Below, piece after piece: positions 24,124-32,387 of a stretch of DNA of 45,244 nt. The stretch's first letter is position 1. Every line of letters starts with the position of its first letter. The stretch is from the NCBI GenBank assembly GCA_044344715.1, contig JBIJCI010000007.1:1-45244 (forward strand), given 5' to 3'. A program made the translations under genes and the position numbers. Under the pieces are notes generated by a model. The model made no database searches and was not told the DNA's origin. It was given only the letters and a program-made list of their open reading frames with translations. The stretch is from F1-60-MAGs027 sp044344715. GTDB taxonomy: Bacteria > Actinomycetota > Acidimicrobiia > Acidimicrobiales > Ilumatobacteraceae.

Positions 24124-25479
24124 TCACTTCGATCCGCAGAGCTTGGAGAGTGCCACGCTGCGCTGCTGGAAGGCGCCGAGCAACGGGGTGTACCCCAGAG
24201 CTTCGGCGTTCTTCGGTGCATAGTCCGCCACCAGCCACTCGAAGAATTGTGCCACGACCTTGTTCTGGGCGTCGTTGCGCTGCTGGCAGAGGCCATAGGT
24301 GACGGCTCCGAGTGGGTACGCATCCCGCGTGGTGCTCATGTTCCAGTTGAACGTAATCAGACCACGCGCGTCCTGGGTGGTGCCGGCCAAGTGGGTGTTG
24401 TACCCGGCGGCAGTCGGGGCAACGAATGCACCGGCTGCGTTGCGGATGTTGGCTGCCCGAATACCCTTCGCAGCGCGCGTCGGATCGGTCACATAGGCAA
24501 CTTCGGCGTATCCCACGGCACCGTTGGTGTCTGCGATGTAGTTGGCCTGGTTGTTGTTCTGTGGTTGTCCGACGAATCGGGAACCGAAGCGCTGAACACC
24601 ACCGGGGATGCACGATGTGAAGGCATCGTTGATGGCCCAGTCGGGGTTGACCGCGTTCCGCATGTACTGGCAGAAGTTGTTCGTCGTACCCGAGGTATCG
24701 GCACGGTACACCACGATGATCGGACGATCGGGCAACTTCACCGCAACCTGTTTGAAGGTCGCGACGGTCTTGCCACCGATCTTGATCGAGAAGGTGTCCT
24801 TCGGCTTGACGGTCGATGTCATCCGAACTTCGGCCTTGGTGCCGACCGTGAGTGTCTTCAACACCTTCTTTTGAGTGTCGTCGATCCACTCGATCTTCTT
24901 ACCCTTGTTCTCCCTCAGTGTCGACGGCAACATCGAGACGGTGATGCGGGCGGCGTTGGCGGCCGTGTTTTCCCAAAGTGCAGTGGCGCCACGGACGTCG
25001 GACTTCTTCTTCTGGTTCGCCCACGGCGGATTGTTCTTGATGTCGTTGGCAATGCTCGGGTCGTTCCACCGTTCGATGGTGCCACCGAAGATGCCGTTGA
25101 TCGTCGGCTGGGTGAGCGAAAGCGTCACACCACCGATTTCATCCAGGCGGTACGCCACCGCGATGGCTCCAGCGATGAAGGGAACGTAGTTCCAGTCGAA
25201 CGAAGGCAGTTCAGCTGAGCCGACTGCCGACTCGGTACCGGCGAACTTGAAGGTTTCGTTACGGAAGTTGCGCTTGCCCGTACCCGAACCGGTCGACGTG
25301 TAGGTCAGGTTGTGGTTGAAGGTCCGGTTGAACTCCGCAATCGCGGGCGTGAGGAACTGCACCGGGAACGAGGCGCCTCCGCCCGTGATGTCCTGTCGGG
25401 CCGAAGCCGTCGAGGCGGTTGATAGAACGCTCGCGACGACGACTGCCATCGTCGCGAGGCGCTTGAATCGCTTCTGCAT
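24124..25479 (-). CDS. pstS: phosphate ABC transporter substrate-binding protein
   Basis: A 451-residue exported phosphate-binding protein. A Sec signal peptide (MQKRFKRLATMAVVVASVLS, then an ASTASA cleavage region near residue 27) has no lipobox cysteine, unlike many actinobacterial PstS lipoproteins. The mature start ITGGGASFPVQFLTPAIAEF and the TGSGTGKRNF and GTESAV motifs form the phosphate site; YRADTSGTTNNF is the second lobe. It is longer than E. coli PstS (about 345), with an insertion around residues 150-220. AGGAG precedes the ATG. It is the last gene of the pst cluster but has its own PHO box. Confidence 0.93.
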   Translation of the reverse strand: MQKRFKRLATMAVVVASVLSTASTASARQDITGGGASFPVQFLTPAIAEFNRTFNHNLTYTSTGSGTGKRNFRNETFKFAGTESAVGSAELPSFDWNYVPFIAGAIAVAYRLDEIGGVTLSLTQPTINGIFGGTIERWNDPSIANDIKNNPPWANQKKKSDVRGATALWENTAANAARITVSMLPSTLRENKGKKIEWIDDTQKKVLKTLTVGTKAEVRMTSTVKPKDTFSIKIGGKTVATFKQVAVKLPDRPIIVVYRADTSGTTNNFCQYMRNAVNPDWAINDAFTSCIPGGVQRFGSRFVGQPQNNNQANYIADTNGAVGYAEVAYVTDPTRAAKGIRAANIRNAAGAFVAPTAAGYNTHLAGTTQDARGLITFNWNMSTTRDAYPLGAVTYGLCQQRNDAQNKVVAQFFEWLVADYAPKNAEALGYTPLLGAFQQRSVALSKLCGSK

Positions 25480-25570
25480 GTTTTCTCCTATTGGTCGGTG
25501 TTTCTAACGAACCGAAAACTAGGAGGGACGACTAAACCCCGAACGGCGGAAGAGTGAGCAGACGACGACC

Positions 25571-25592
25571 AGCGAGTGAACTTCGGGTAAAC
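25571..25592 (-). promoter_or_regulatory. PHO box (PhoP-type) upstream of pstS
   Basis: On the minus strand two 11-bp direct repeats, GTTTACCCGAA and GTTCACTCGCT, run head to tail. This is the Streptomyces/actinobacterial PhoP box pattern, GTTCACC repeated every 11 bp. It lies about 92 bp upstream of the pstS start, in the gap after pstB. It suggests that pstS has a separate phosphate-starvation promoter. Confidence 0.75.
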
Positions 25593-25600
25593 GGGGCCGC

Positions 25601-26458
25601 TCAGCCGAACTTACCCTGCACGTAGTCCGCCGTGCGTGAATCGGCTGGATTCGTGAAGATCTTCCGTGTCGAATCTGCCTCGACGAGATAGCCCGGACCG
25701 CCATCCGTCAGGAAGAACGCGCAATAATCGCTGACACGACTGGCCTGTTGCATGTTGTGCGTCACGATGATGACGGTGATCTTCTCCGCAAGCTCCTTGA
25801 TGGTTTCCTCGATGCGTAGGGTGCTGCCCGGGTCAAGAGCCGAGCAAGGCTCGTCCATCAGAAGAACCTGCGGCTCTACCGCCAAAGATCGGGCGATGCA
25901 GAGTCGCTGCTGCTGACCACCCGACAGCGAGCCACCCGAGGCTCCGAGTCGATCCTTTACTTCCTTCCACAAACCGGCGCGAGTGAGGCACTGCTCCACG
26001 ATGTCGTCGTGGTTCTGGCGCTTGAGGTGGGCAAGTTTGATGCCAGCGAGGACGTTCTCGCGAATCGTCATGGCCGGGAACGGGTTCGGTTTCTGGAACA
26101 CCATGCCGACCTTCAGACGAATCATCGCCGGATCCTCGGAGGGATCGTAGATGTCCCTCCCGTTGAGTAGGACCGACCCGGCCATTGCGGCCGACGGAAT
26201 GAACTCGTGCATGCGATTGAGGAGGCGGATGAACGTCGACTTACCGCATCCTGAGGGACCAATCAAGCCGGTAACGGTGCGTTCGGGGAACGTGAGCGAG
26301 ACATCGGCGAGCGCATGGTGCTTGCCGAACCATGCATGCACGGAACGGGTCTCGAGTCCGCGGAATTCGGTTGGTGCCGACGATCCACCGGTCGTTCCCG
26401 TCGTCGCCGCAATGGTTTGGTCTGCCATGTGTCCTGTCCTTTGCCGTGTGTCGCTCAT
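25601..26458 (-). CDS. pstB: phosphate ABC transporter ATPase
   Basis: A 285-residue ATPase. Walker A GPSGCGKST is at 67-75, followed by the PstB-specific RLLNRMHEFIPSA region (the usual LNRMNDLIP). The Q-loop is MVFQKPNPFPAMTI, the signature SLSGGQQQRLCIARSLA, Walker B VLLMDEPCSALDP, and the switch histidine VTHNMQQA. The FQKPNPFP and LNRM elements distinguish PstB from other importers. The ATG at 26458 is used, with a second ATG ten codons in (MADQTI) as alternative. It is the third gene of pstCAB, 2 bp after pstA. Confidence 0.95.
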   Translation of the reverse strand: MSDTRQRTGHMADQTIAATTGTTGGSSAPTEFRGLETRSVHAWFGKHHALADVSLTFPERTVTGLIGPSGCGKSTFIRLLNRMHEFIPSAAMAGSVLLNGRDIYDPSEDPAMIRLKVGMVFQKPNPFPAMTIRENVLAGIKLAHLKRQNHDDIVEQCLTRAGLWKEVKDRLGASGGSLSGGQQQRLCIARSLAVEPQVLLMDEPCSALDPGSTLRIEETIKELAEKITVIIVTHNMQQASRVSDYCAFFLTDGGPGYLVEADSTRKIFTNPADSRTADYVQGKFG

Positions 26459-26460
26459 GT

Positions 26461-27555
26461 CTATGCGCCCGAGCCCTTACGGGGCGTCGTCTTGGTCCTT
26501 CGCTCATTCTTGCCGCCGAGACGTCGCGCAAGCACGAAGAAGAAGAGTACGAGTCCGAGCAGCACGAGCGAACCCGACCATGCGCGGGCCGTTGAGTACT
26601 CGGTGCCGTACATGAAGAGGGCGAAGATGTAGGTCGGTAACGAACCCACCGTTCCTTCAATCGGGTTCCATACGAAACCGTTGGTGTTCAGCGAGGTGAG
26701 GAGGAGCGGTGCGGTCTCCCCGATCACCCTGGCGATACCCAGGATCGCCGCAGTAACGAGGCCCGCTCGTACCGTCGGCAACACCACCATCAGGGCGGTC
26801 CGCCACTGGCGAGCTCCGAGTGCGTAACCGGCACTTCGCAGGTCGTCGGGAACCAGCTTCAATACTTCCTCCGCCGTGCGGGAGACGGTCGGGAGCATCA
26901 GCACCGCGAGCGCCACGCCACCCGCCAAGCCCGAGTACCTGCCCATCGTCTGCACCACGGTGGTGAAGATGAAGAGGCCCGCGACCACCGAGGGCACCCC
27001 GGCCATCGACTGCACGATGAAGCGCACGAGGAACGTCATCCGACCCCGAACCTCAGTGAGATAGATCCCGCTCAGGATGCCGAGCGGCAGCGTGATGACC
27101 GTTGCGATTGCGACCATCATCAGCGAACCGACGATGGCGTGGCCGGCGCCACCGAACGTCAACTCGTCGTCGGCGGAGGTAACCCGCATGTCGTTGACGA
27201 AGTAGCCCGGATAGAGCGCTGTTGAGCCCTTCAGGATCGTGGTAACGAAGATGGACAGCCAGGGTACGAACGCCAGGACGGCCAGCGACGTAATCGAGAC
27301 TCGCACGATCGCGTCGCGACGTTCCTTCGAACCCATCCGGGAGGTGATGCCGAGTGTCCAGGCCAGGTTCACGACCAGAAACGCCAGGGCGAACCCATCG
27401 ACGTTCGCCAGTGGCGTCACCAGCGTGATGACCGATGCCGCGGCGGCAAAGACCGTCAGCCGCCCGTAGTTGAGCGCGCGAGTTGCGCGCCGCATGGCCC
27501 ACGGCCGCTGGGGCGTGGCGGTCTCGGGCGTGTTCGCCGTGGTGGAGGATGTCAT
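26461..27555 (-). CDS. pstA: phosphate ABC transporter permease PstA
   Basis: A 364-residue membrane subunit, longer than E. coli PstA (296) because of an N-terminal extension with two or three extra hydrophobic helices (about 35-110). The permease domain begins around 140. GIYLTEVRGRMTFLVRF and the FIVQSMAGVPSVVAGLFIF block are typical PstA, and GYALGARQWRTALMVVLPTVRAGL is the coupling loop. The ATG overlaps the pstC stop as ATGA. It forms the phosphate channel with PstC. Confidence 0.93.
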   Translation of the reverse strand: MTSSTTANTPETATPQRPWAMRRATRALNYGRLTVFAAAASVITLVTPLANVDGFALAFLVVNLAWTLGITSRMGSKERRDAIVRVSITSLAVLAFVPWLSIFVTTILKGSTALYPGYFVNDMRVTSADDELTFGGAGHAIVGSLMMVAIATVITLPLGILSGIYLTEVRGRMTFLVRFIVQSMAGVPSVVAGLFIFTTVVQTMGRYSGLAGGVALAVLMLPTVSRTAEEVLKLVPDDLRSAGYALGARQWRTALMVVLPTVRAGLVTAAILGIARVIGETAPLLLTSLNTNGFVWNPIEGTVGSLPTYIFALFMYGTEYSTARAWSGSLVLLGLVLFFFVLARRLGGKNERRTKTTPRKGSGA

Positions 27556-28547
27556 GCTCGGGGGGTCGTCCTCTGCACGATGTTCGAGGCAATCATGTTG
27601 ACGATCAGCGTGATGACGAACAAGACGAGACCTGCCGCGATGAGTGCCGAAATCTCGCGGTCGGTTGCTTCACCGAACTTGAGGACGATCATCGATGCCA
27701 CGTTGCCACCAGCGGAGTCGAGCACCTGGTAGGAGTACTTGAACACGAGGTTGAGCATCAGGTAGATGGCAACGGTCTCACCGAGTGCGCGACCTAACCC
27801 CAGCATGGCGCCGGCGATGACACCACTGCGGCCGTACGGCAGCACCACAGCCCGGATGGCACCCCACTTGCTGCCACCCAGTGCATAACACGTATCAACG
27901 AGGTCGCGTGGTGTGCGCGAGTACACCTCACGCGCTACTGAGGTCGTGATGGGAACGACGAGGGCCGCCAGCACGCAACCGGCAGTGAACGGACTACGAC
28001 CGAAGTTCTCGAAGTCGACCGAGAAGAACGGGATGAAGCCCAAACGATCATTGAGCAATGTTGCCCACCGAACACCGAACGACGTGAATACCTGGATACC
28101 CCAGAGTCCGAAGATCAGCGACGGAATCGCAGCCGCGAGGTCGAGCATCGACACGAGCACGCGGTAAATCGAACGCGGGGCATAGAACTCGATGTAGAGA
28201 GCTCCACCGATCGAGAGCGGAACCGCGAACAGCATCGCGATTGCCGCAACGATGAGTGATCCGACAATCATCGGTCCGATGGAGAAGACGCTCGCATTGG
28301 CGGCGGACTCGGTACCGTCGGCGGATACGTCCTGGAACCCATCGGAGAACCACTCGGATCCGGTGATGAACCGGAATCCGAACTCGCGGAACGTCTCCGA
28401 GCTGCGGACGATGAGGAACGTCGCGATCAACCCGAGCAGCACCAACGAGGTCAGGGCACCCGCTGTAACGATGCGACGAAAGATCCGGTCGGCGCGGCTG
28501 TAGATGACCGTCATCTCGCGGGGCGTTGGGGTGTCGACGACCGTCAC
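27552..28547 (-). CDS. pstC: phosphate ABC transporter permease PstC
   Basis: About 331 residues with six transmembrane helices. PstC hallmarks are FGFRFITGSEWFSDGFQDV, IEFYAPRSIYRVLVSMLDL, DLAAAIPSLIFGLWGI, and the coupling segment CYALGGSKWGAIRAVVLPYGRSGVIAG. The GTG at 28547 is used. A TTG three codons upstream (28556) or an ATG about 11 codons in are alternatives, since no clear Shine-Dalgarno decides. It heads pstCAB and lies just 41 bp from a PHO box. No phoU gene follows the cluster. Confidence 0.93.
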   Translation of the reverse strand: MTVVDTPTPREMTVIYSRADRIFRRIVTAGALTSLVLLGLIATFLIVRSSETFREFGFRFITGSEWFSDGFQDVSADGTESAANASVFSIGPMIVGSLIVAAIAMLFAVPLSIGGALYIEFYAPRSIYRVLVSMLDLAAAIPSLIFGLWGIQVFTSFGVRWATLLNDRLGFIPFFSVDFENFGRSPFTAGCVLAALVVPITTSVAREVYSRTPRDLVDTCYALGGSKWGAIRAVVLPYGRSGVIAGAMLGLGRALGETVAIYLMLNLVFKYSYQVLDSAGGNVASMIVLKFGEATDREISALIAAGLVLFVITLIVNMIASNIVQRTTPRA

Positions 28548-28588
28548 GGTACCCAAGCCTCGCCGTTCCGCCTGTCGCCGGACTGGCT

Positions 28589-28610
28589 CGAAGGTAAACG
28601 ACAGGTGAAT
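28589..28610 (-). promoter_or_regulatory. PHO box (PhoP-type) upstream of pstC
   Basis: On the minus strand ATTCACCTGTC and GTTTACCTTCG form two 11-bp direct repeats of the PhoP box. The site is about 41 bp before the pstC start, inside the 80-bp gap after the mycoredoxin stop. PhoP normally binds such boxes over the -35 region and activates under phosphate limitation. Confidence 0.75.
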
Positions 28611-28637
28611 TGTGCTGCGGTTGGGCCGCGGGCGGGG

Positions 28638-28895
28638 TCAGCCGGCGAGAGCGGCGAGCTTTTCCTTCACCTTGGCCAGCGACGGGTTGGTCATTGCCGT
28701 GCCATCCCGGAACACCAGGGTCGGCACCGTCTGGTTGCCGTTGTTGACCTTCTCCACGATCTCGGCCGTGCCGGGTGTCTGCTCGATGTCGACCTCGGCG
28801 AAGTCGATGCCATCGTCCTGCATCATGCGCTTGAGCCGCTTGCAGTAGCCGCACCACGTGGTGGTGTACATCGTGACCGCGGGCGTTTCAGCCAC
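28638..28895 (-). CDS. mrx1: mycoredoxin / glutaredoxin-like protein
   Basis: An 85-residue single-domain redoxin. The active site is TTWCGYCKRLKRM with the dithiol CGYC (about 15-18), the cis-proline motif is QTVPTLVF, and the C-terminal block is NPSLAKVKEKL. CGYC redoxins of this length in Actinomycetota are mycoredoxins, which reduce mycothiolated proteins using mycothiol. In C. glutamicum Mrx1 also works with ArsC. The GTG start overlaps the end of ilvC by 8 bp, so it is the last gene of the ilvBNC transcript. Confidence 0.88.
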   Translation of the reverse strand: MAETPAVTMYTTTWCGYCKRLKRMMQDDGIDFAEVDIEQTPGTAEIVEKVNNGNQTVPTLVFRDGTAMTNPSLAKVKEKLAALAG

Positions 28896-29916
28896 CGGAC
28901 ACCTCGGCGACCTTCTTCTTGCCCTTCGAGATCCACGGCATCATCGCCCGCAACTGCGAGCCGACCTTCTCGATCGGGTGGTTCTTGCCGGCGTTACGAA
29001 GTTCGCTGAAGCGCTTGCGCCCCGAGTCGCTCTCGGCGATCCACTCCTCGGCGAACTTGCCGGTCTGAATCTCCTCGAGGATCGCCTTCATTCGCTTCTT
29101 CGTGTCGGCATCGATGATGCGCGGGCCGCGGGACAAGTCGCCGTACTCGGCGGTATCGCTGATGCTGTAACGCATCCCGGCGATGCCCTCCTCGTACATG
29201 AGGTCGACGATCAGCTTCACCTCGTGCAGGCACTCGAAGTACGCCATCTCCGGCTGGTAGCCGGCCTCGACGAGCGTCTCGTAGCCGGCCTGCACCAGTG
29301 CGGTGAGACCACCGCACAGCACCACCTGCTCGCCGAACAGGTCGGTCTCGGTCTCCTCGGGGAACGTGGTCTCGATGACGCCCGCACGCCCGCCGCCGAT
29401 CGCGGAGGCGTACGACAGCGCGATCTGCTTGGCCTTGCCGGTCGCGTCCTGCGACACGGCGATGAGCGCGGGAACGCCGCCGCCCTCGGTGTACGTGCGA
29501 CGAACGAGGTGGCCGGGGCCCTTCGGTGCGATCATGATGACGTCGACACCCTTGGGTGGTGCGATGCGTTCGAAACGGATGTTGAATCCGTGGGCGAATG
29601 CGAGCGCCTTGCCATCCGTGAGGTGCGGCTTGACGTGATCGTCGTAGATCTTCTTCTGTTCGGTGTCGGGTGCCAGCATCATGATGACGTCGGCCCACTT
29701 GGCGGCATCGGCGATCGACATCACGTTGAGGCCGGCCTCCTTCGCCTTGGCGATCGACGAGGAGCCGTCGCGCAAGCCGACGACCACGTCGACGCCCGAC
29801 TCCTTCAGGTTCAGCGCGTGGGCGTGACCCTGGCTGCCGTAACCGATGACGGCCACCTTCCTGCCGCGGATGATGGAGATGTCCGCATCCTTGTCGTAGT
29901 AGACGTTTGCTGCCAT
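28888..29916 (-). CDS. ilvC: ketol-acid reductoisomerase
   Basis: A 342-residue class I (short) enzyme, which rearranges and reduces acetolactate or acetohydroxybutyrate with NADPH and Mg2+ in valine, leucine and isoleucine synthesis. The N-terminal Rossmann motif is VAVIGYGSQGHAHALNLKESG (about 17-37). The metal- and substrate-binding acidic residues are in ETETDLFGEQVVLCGG and MAYFECLHEVKLIVDLMYEEG, followed by YSISDTAEYG. The ATG overlaps the ilvN stop by one base (TAATG). Confidence 0.96.
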   Translation of the reverse strand: MAANVYYDKDADISIIRGRKVAVIGYGSQGHAHALNLKESGVDVVVGLRDGSSSIAKAKEAGLNVMSIADAAKWADVIMMLAPDTEQKKIYDDHVKPHLTDGKALAFAHGFNIRFERIAPPKGVDVIMIAPKGPGHLVRRTYTEGGGVPALIAVSQDATGKAKQIALSYASAIGGGRAGVIETTFPEETETDLFGEQVVLCGGLTALVQAGYETLVEAGYQPEMAYFECLHEVKLIVDLMYEEGIAGMRYSISDTAEYGDLSRGPRIIDADTKKRMKAILEEIQTGKFAEEWIAESDSGRKRFSELRNAGKNHPIEKVGSQLRAMMPWISKGKKKVAEVSGG

Positions 29917-30473
29917 TAGCTTGCCTTTCCTTTGGGGATGTTCACCGCACGAGGCTTGCTCGTCCGGTCGAGTTTGGGCAGCGCCACCAGGCCGGTGCGC
30001 TGCGATTCGACGATTCCGTACTGGTCGAGCAACGACATGAAGTCGTCGATCTTGGAGGGACTACCGTCGAGACTGACCGTGAGTGCATCGTTGCCGACGG
30101 CGAGGATCTTGCCCTCGAAGATGTTCGTCAACTCGACCACTTGACCGCGCTGTTCGGGCGAGGCCTTCACGGTGGCCATCACCAGCTCGCGTTCCACCGA
30201 GTACCTCGGATCGAGCTCGCTGATGCGCACCACGTCGACCAACTTGAACAACTGCTTGGTCATCTGCTCGAGGGGTGCACTCGCCAGGTCGACCACGATC
30301 GTGATGCGACTGTAGTCGGGGTGCTCGGTCGGGGCGACCGCGAGCGAGAAGATGTTGTAGCCGCGCCTGGCAAAGAGTGCCGACACTCGGGCGAGCACAC
30401 CGGGGCGGTTCTGTACGAGCACCGACAGCACGTGGTGCTGCGAGTCCTGGCCGTAGGGGTTGCTGCCGCTCAC
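29916..30473 (-). CDS. ilvN: acetolactate synthase small (regulatory) subunit
   Basis: A 185-residue regulatory subunit. The N-terminal ACT domain (about 14-85) has HVLSVLVQNRPGVLARVSALFARRG, with the NxPGVL valine-binding signature. A second ACT-like domain follows with RELVMATVKASPEQR. Feedback inhibition by valine is the family role. The GTG at 30473 overlaps the ilvB stop as GTGA. The frame is open for 72 more codons upstream, but only antisense-like sequence within ilvB. Confidence 0.94.
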   Translation of the reverse strand: MSGSNPYGQDSQHHVLSVLVQNRPGVLARVSALFARRGYNIFSLAVAPTEHPDYSRITIVVDLASAPLEQMTKQLFKLVDVVRISELDPRYSVERELVMATVKASPEQRGQVVELTNIFEGKILAVGNDALTVSLDGSPSKIDDFMSLLDQYGIVESQRTGLVALPKLDRTSKPRAVNIPKGKAS

Positions 30474-32224
30474 TTGAGGAACTCCCTTCGTGCGTTCTGC
30501 GACTCGTGCAGGAGGATGTCGTCGTTGCTCTGGCCCGCCGGCACCATCGGGAACACCTTCTCGTTCTCCTCGACGCGGAAGTCGACGACCACAGGTCGAT
30601 CGTTGATCGAGTTGGCCTTGTCGATCGCCGCCTCGGCCTCCTGCGGGTCCTCCACGCGGATTCCGACGCAGCCCATCGACTCGGCCCACTTCACGAAGTC
30701 GGGCAACGTACCGGAGAGGTTCACCTCGCTATAGCGCTCGCCGTAGAACATCTCCTGCCACTGGCGCACCATGCCGAGGTACGAGTTGTTGAGGATTCCG
30801 ATCTTCACGGGGATCCTCTCCAGCGATGCAGTGACGAGTTCCTGCGCGGTCATCTGGAAGCATCCGTCACCGTCGACGGCCCACACGGTCTTGTCGGGAC
30901 GCCCGACCTTTGCACCGATGGCGGCGGGAACGGCGAAACCCATCGTGCCGAGACCACCCGAGTTGACCCACGTGTAGGGCTGCTCGAAGCGCCAGTACTG
31001 GCTCGCCCACATCTGGTGCTGACCCACGCCGGACACGACGATGGTTCCGTCCGGTGCACCGTCGCGCAGTTTCTCCAGGCAGAACTGCGGCTTCAACGCC
31101 GCACCCGGCTGGCTCTGGTCGTAGGCCAGCGGGAACTGTTCGCGCCAACCGCTCACGCGACTGCGCCACGGACCGACGTCGGCCTGCTTCTCGCCGGACT
31201 GCATCAGGTCCTTCAATGCCTTGATGATCTCTTCGATCACCAATCGGCAATCGCCGACGATCGGCACGTCGGGTCTCCGAACCTTGCCCTGCTCGGCCGG
31301 GTCGATGTCGACGTGGATGATCTTCGCATCCGGGGCGAACGCGGCGACCTTGCCGGTGACGCGGTCGTCGAAGCGCGAGCCGAGTGCGATGAGTAAGTCG
31401 CTCTTTTGCATCGCCGTCACCGCGGTGGCGGTGCCGTGCATGCCCGGCATTCCCAGGCACAAGGGGTGCGAGTCGGGGAACGCACCGCGGGCCATCAGCG
31501 TGGTGACCACGGGAATCTGCGTGAGCTCGGCGAGTTCGCGAAGTGCGTCGGCGGCGCGGGCCTTCAGCACACCTCCACCCACGTAGAGCACCGGTTGCTT
31601 GGCGGCGAGGATCAGCCGCGCAGCTTCCTTGATCATCTTGGCGTGACCCTTCACGTTCGGGCGGTAGCCCGGCAGGCTGTCGAGCACCTCGTCGTCGCTC
31701 GGCCAGTACCACTCCATGGTGTTCTGCAGCACGTCCTTGGGCAGGTCGATGAGCGTGGGACCGGGACGACCGGTGGTGGCGATGTGGAACGCCTGGCGAA
31801 CGACCATCGGGATGTCCTGTGCGTTCATCACGAGTTCGTTGTGCTTGGTGATGCTGCGAGTGATACCGACGGTGTCGCATTCCTGGAACGCATCGGTGCC
31901 GATTGCCGCGGTCGGAACCTGACCGGTGATGCCGACCATCGGGATCGAGTCCATGTAGGCGTCGCAGAGCGGCGTGACGAGATTGGTGGCGGCGGGACCG
32001 CTGGTGACCATCGCAACGCCGGGCTTGCCGGTCACGTGCGCATACCCTTCGGCCATGTGTCCGGCGCCCTGTTCGTGGCGCACCAGGATGTGGCGGATCC
32101 TCGACTCGAGCAGCGGGTCGTAGGCCGGGAGGATGCAGCCGCCGGGCAGACCGAACATGACCTCGACGTTCTCGTGCTCCAGCGACCGGATGAGGGCCTG
32201 GGCTCCGGTGAGTTTCTCTTTCAT
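30470..32224 (-). CDS. ilvB: acetolactate synthase large (catalytic) subunit
   Basis: A 584-residue ThDP enzyme joining two pyruvates, or pyruvate and 2-oxobutyrate. N-terminal ThDP-pyrimidine domain: MFGLPGGCILPAYDPL, then HEQGAGHMAEGYA with the catalytic glutamate. The middle domain has a FAD/CoA-like fold with GSRFDDRVTG. The C-terminal ThDP-binding motif starts at DGDGCFQMTAQEL and ends at GILNNSYLGMVRQWQ. The ATG at 32224 has GAGG upstream. A frame extension of 19 codons upstream reaches into the attenuator and is not used. It is the first gene of ilvBNC behind a leader peptide and terminator. Confidence 0.95.
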   Translation of the reverse strand: MKEKLTGAQALIRSLEHENVEVMFGLPGGCILPAYDPLLESRIRHILVRHEQGAGHMAEGYAHVTGKPGVAMVTSGPAATNLVTPLCDAYMDSIPMVGITGQVPTAAIGTDAFQECDTVGITRSITKHNELVMNAQDIPMVVRQAFHIATTGRPGPTLIDLPKDVLQNTMEWYWPSDDEVLDSLPGYRPNVKGHAKMIKEAARLILAAKQPVLYVGGGVLKARAADALRELAELTQIPVVTTLMARGAFPDSHPLCLGMPGMHGTATAVTAMQKSDLLIALGSRFDDRVTGKVAAFAPDAKIIHVDIDPAEQGKVRRPDVPIVGDCRLVIEEIIKALKDLMQSGEKQADVGPWRSRVSGWREQFPLAYDQSQPGAALKPQFCLEKLRDGAPDGTIVVSGVGQHQMWASQYWRFEQPYTWVNSGGLGTMGFAVPAAIGAKVGRPDKTVWAVDGDGCFQMTAQELVTASLERIPVKIGILNNSYLGMVRQWQEMFYGERYSEVNLSGTLPDFVKWAESMGCVGIRVEDPQEAEAAIDKANSINDRPVVVDFRVEENEKVFPMVPAGQSNDDILLHESQNARREFLK

Positions 32225-32279
32225 ACGTTCCTCTTTCTTGATTCTCGCTGTGGATTCTTCGTTTGGTGTTTTTGGGTAC

Positions 32280-32307
32280 AAAAAAACCTCCCCTGTGGGG
32301 AGGTTTT
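32280..32307 (-). terminator. transcription attenuator (intrinsic terminator) before ilvB
   Basis: On the minus strand AAAACCTCCCC and GGGGAGGTTTT form a perfect 11-bp stem with a 3-nt loop, followed by further T residues: a textbook Rho-independent terminator. It sits 55 bp upstream of the ilvB ATG and 23 bp downstream of the leader-peptide stop, so it ends transcripts before the operon. Confidence 0.9.
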
Positions 32308-32330
32308 GCGCGCGCGTTGGGACGCGGCGC

Positions 32331-32378
32331 TTAATCGGGTACTACGACGGCGACCACGATGCGGCATCGACGCGTCAT
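32331..32378 (-). CDS. ilv leader peptide (15 aa, valine/isoleucine-rich)
   Basis: The short frame reads MTRRCRIVVAVVVPD and stops with TAA. Six of 15 codons are for isoleucine or valine, in the run IVVAVVV using ATC, GTG, GTC, GTC, GTA, GTA. It is followed by the ilv attenuator hairpin. Ribosome stalling at the Val/Ile codons when these aminoacyl-tRNAs are scarce would prevent termination. GACGCG in codons 2-3 can pair with CGCGTC just after the stop. No Shine-Dalgarno precedes the ATG. The ilvBNC leader of C. glutamicum is similar in size and also lacks a ribosome-binding site. Confidence 0.85.
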   Translation of the reverse strand: MTRRCRIVVAVVVPD

Positions 32379-32387
32379 AAGGATTTC

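Noticed and set aside
23842..25218. A plus-strand frame of about 458 codons across aquaporin and pstS
   Set aside because: It is antisense to pstS and passes through the terminator. The aquaporin and PstS frames have clear domains and ribosome-binding sites.
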